This document shows, piece after piece, positions 32,833 through 33,511 of a stretch of DNA of 33,511 nt. The stretch is from Burkholderiales bacterium. GTDB taxonomy: Bacteria; Pseudomonadota; Gammaproteobacteria; Burkholderiales; Burkholderiaceae_C. Position numbers and translations under genes: made by a program. The stretch is taken from NCBI GenBank assembly GCA_025351025.1, contig JANXWR010000591.1, forward strand, positions 1-33,511, given 5' to 3'. The stretch's first letter is position 1; the number at the start of each line of letters is the position of its first letter. The notes under the pieces were generated by a model, which was given only the letters and a program-made list of their open reading frames with translations, was not told the origin of the DNA and did not search any database.

Positions 32833-33511
32833 CTACTCGACCTTGGCGCCCGACGAGATGACGACCTTCTCCCACTTCGCCGTTTCCGAGGCGATGATCT
32901 TGCCGAAGTCCTCCGCCGTACCGGCGATCGGCTTGCCGCCGAGCTCGGCCATGCGGTCGCGGAACTTCGGGTCGGCCAGCGCCCGGTTCACCTCGGCGTT
33001 GACCTTGTCGATGATGTCCTTGGGCGTGTTCTTCGGCATGCCGATGCCGAACCAGGCGGTGGCCTCGTAGCCGGGCACGGTCTCGGCGATGGTCGGCAGG
33101 GCGGGCATCGAGGGCTCGCGCTCCTGCGAGGTGACGCCGAGAGCGCGCACCTTGCCGCCCTTGATGTGCCCCACCGACGACGGCAGGTTGTCGAAGATGA
33201 CGTCGACCTGGCCGCCCATCAGGTCGGTGAGCGCCGGCCCGGCGCCCTTGTACGGCACATGCAGCATGTCGCAGCCTGTCATCGACTTGAACAGCTCGCC
33301 CGAGAGGAGCACCGAGGTGCCGCTGCCCGACGAGGCCATGTTGATCTTGCCCGGATTGGCCTTGCAGTAGGCGATGAACTCGGCCACCGTCTTCACCGGC
33401 AGCTTCGGCGTCACCTCCATCACGTTCGGCGTGCGCACCAGGCCGGCCACCGGCGCGATGTCGCGGATGAAGTTGAAGGTCAGGTTCTTGTAGAGCGTGG
33501 CGTTGATGCCG
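32833..33511 (-). CDS. Bug-family (TctC) periplasmic substrate-binding protein, N-terminus beyond window
   Basis: Frame open to window end, GINATLYKNLTFNFIRDIAPVAGLVRTPNVMEVTPKLPVKTVAEFIAYCKANPGKINMASSGSGTSVLLSGELFKSMTGCDMLHVPYKGAGPALTDLMGGQVDVIFDNLPSSVGHIKGGKVRALGV. Confidence 0.94.
   Translation of the reverse strand, partial: GINATLYKNLTFNFIRDIAPVAGLVRTPNVMEVTPKLPVKTVAEFIAYCKANPGKINMASSGSGTSVLLSGELFKSMTGCDMLHVPYKGAGPALTDLMGGQVDVIFDNLPSSVGHIKGGKVRALGVTSQEREPSMPALPTIAETVPGYEATAWFGIGMPKNTPKDIIDKVNAEVNRALADPKFRDRMAELGGKPIAGTAEDFGKIIASETAKWEKVVISSGAKVE

Noticed and set aside
1-33511. CRISPR arrays, tRNA/rRNA genes, IS/transposase, phage, toxin-antitoxin or antiphage genes
   Set aside because: No regularly spaced repeat-spacer pattern, structural RNA signature or corresponding protein motifs were recognised by reading; not exhaustively searched computationally.

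Overview
High-GC proteobacterial DNA, most likely Burkholderiales by gene content and style. No rRNA, tRNA, CRISPR array, phage or IS element was recognised. Left to right: (1) about 1-10.4 kb is a respiratory formate dehydrogenase and Mo/W-cofactor island: fdhA 3' end, fdhB, small lipoprotein, cytochrome b subunit, small secreted protein, fdhD; then on the minus strand moeA, mobA, tupA, tupC, tupB and an uncharacterised 353-aa protein; then a plus-strand MobB-FdhD fusion. (2) About 10.4-17.2 kb is housekeeping/accessory: Mpo1-like (DUF962), YpfJ-type zinc metallopeptidase, diguanylate cyclase, small membrane protein, FMN-dependent alpha-hydroxy-acid dehydrogenase, DinB, GNAT, NTF2-like protein. 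(3) About 17.2-22.7 kb is a flagellar cluster, flgN-flgM-flgA divergent from flgBCDEF, which stops after flgF. (4) About 22.7-33.5 kb holds a frameshifted DUF1801 gene, a divergent MFS/ArsR pair, a Crp/Fnr regulator, a REC-PAS protein and hybrid histidine kinase with duplicated PAS domains, an FAD monooxygenase, a DapA-family protein, LysE, a dienelactone hydrolase and a partial Bug-family binding protein. Main leads: the MobB-FdhD fusion has lost both cysteines of the FdhD CxxC motif and coexists with a second FdhD that keeps only one; an uncharacterised protein is embedded in the tup/mob operon; a dispersed repeat appears to supply Shine-Dalgarno plus GTG start codons; sigma28-like promoters lie upstream of flgM and possibly a diguanylate cyclase.
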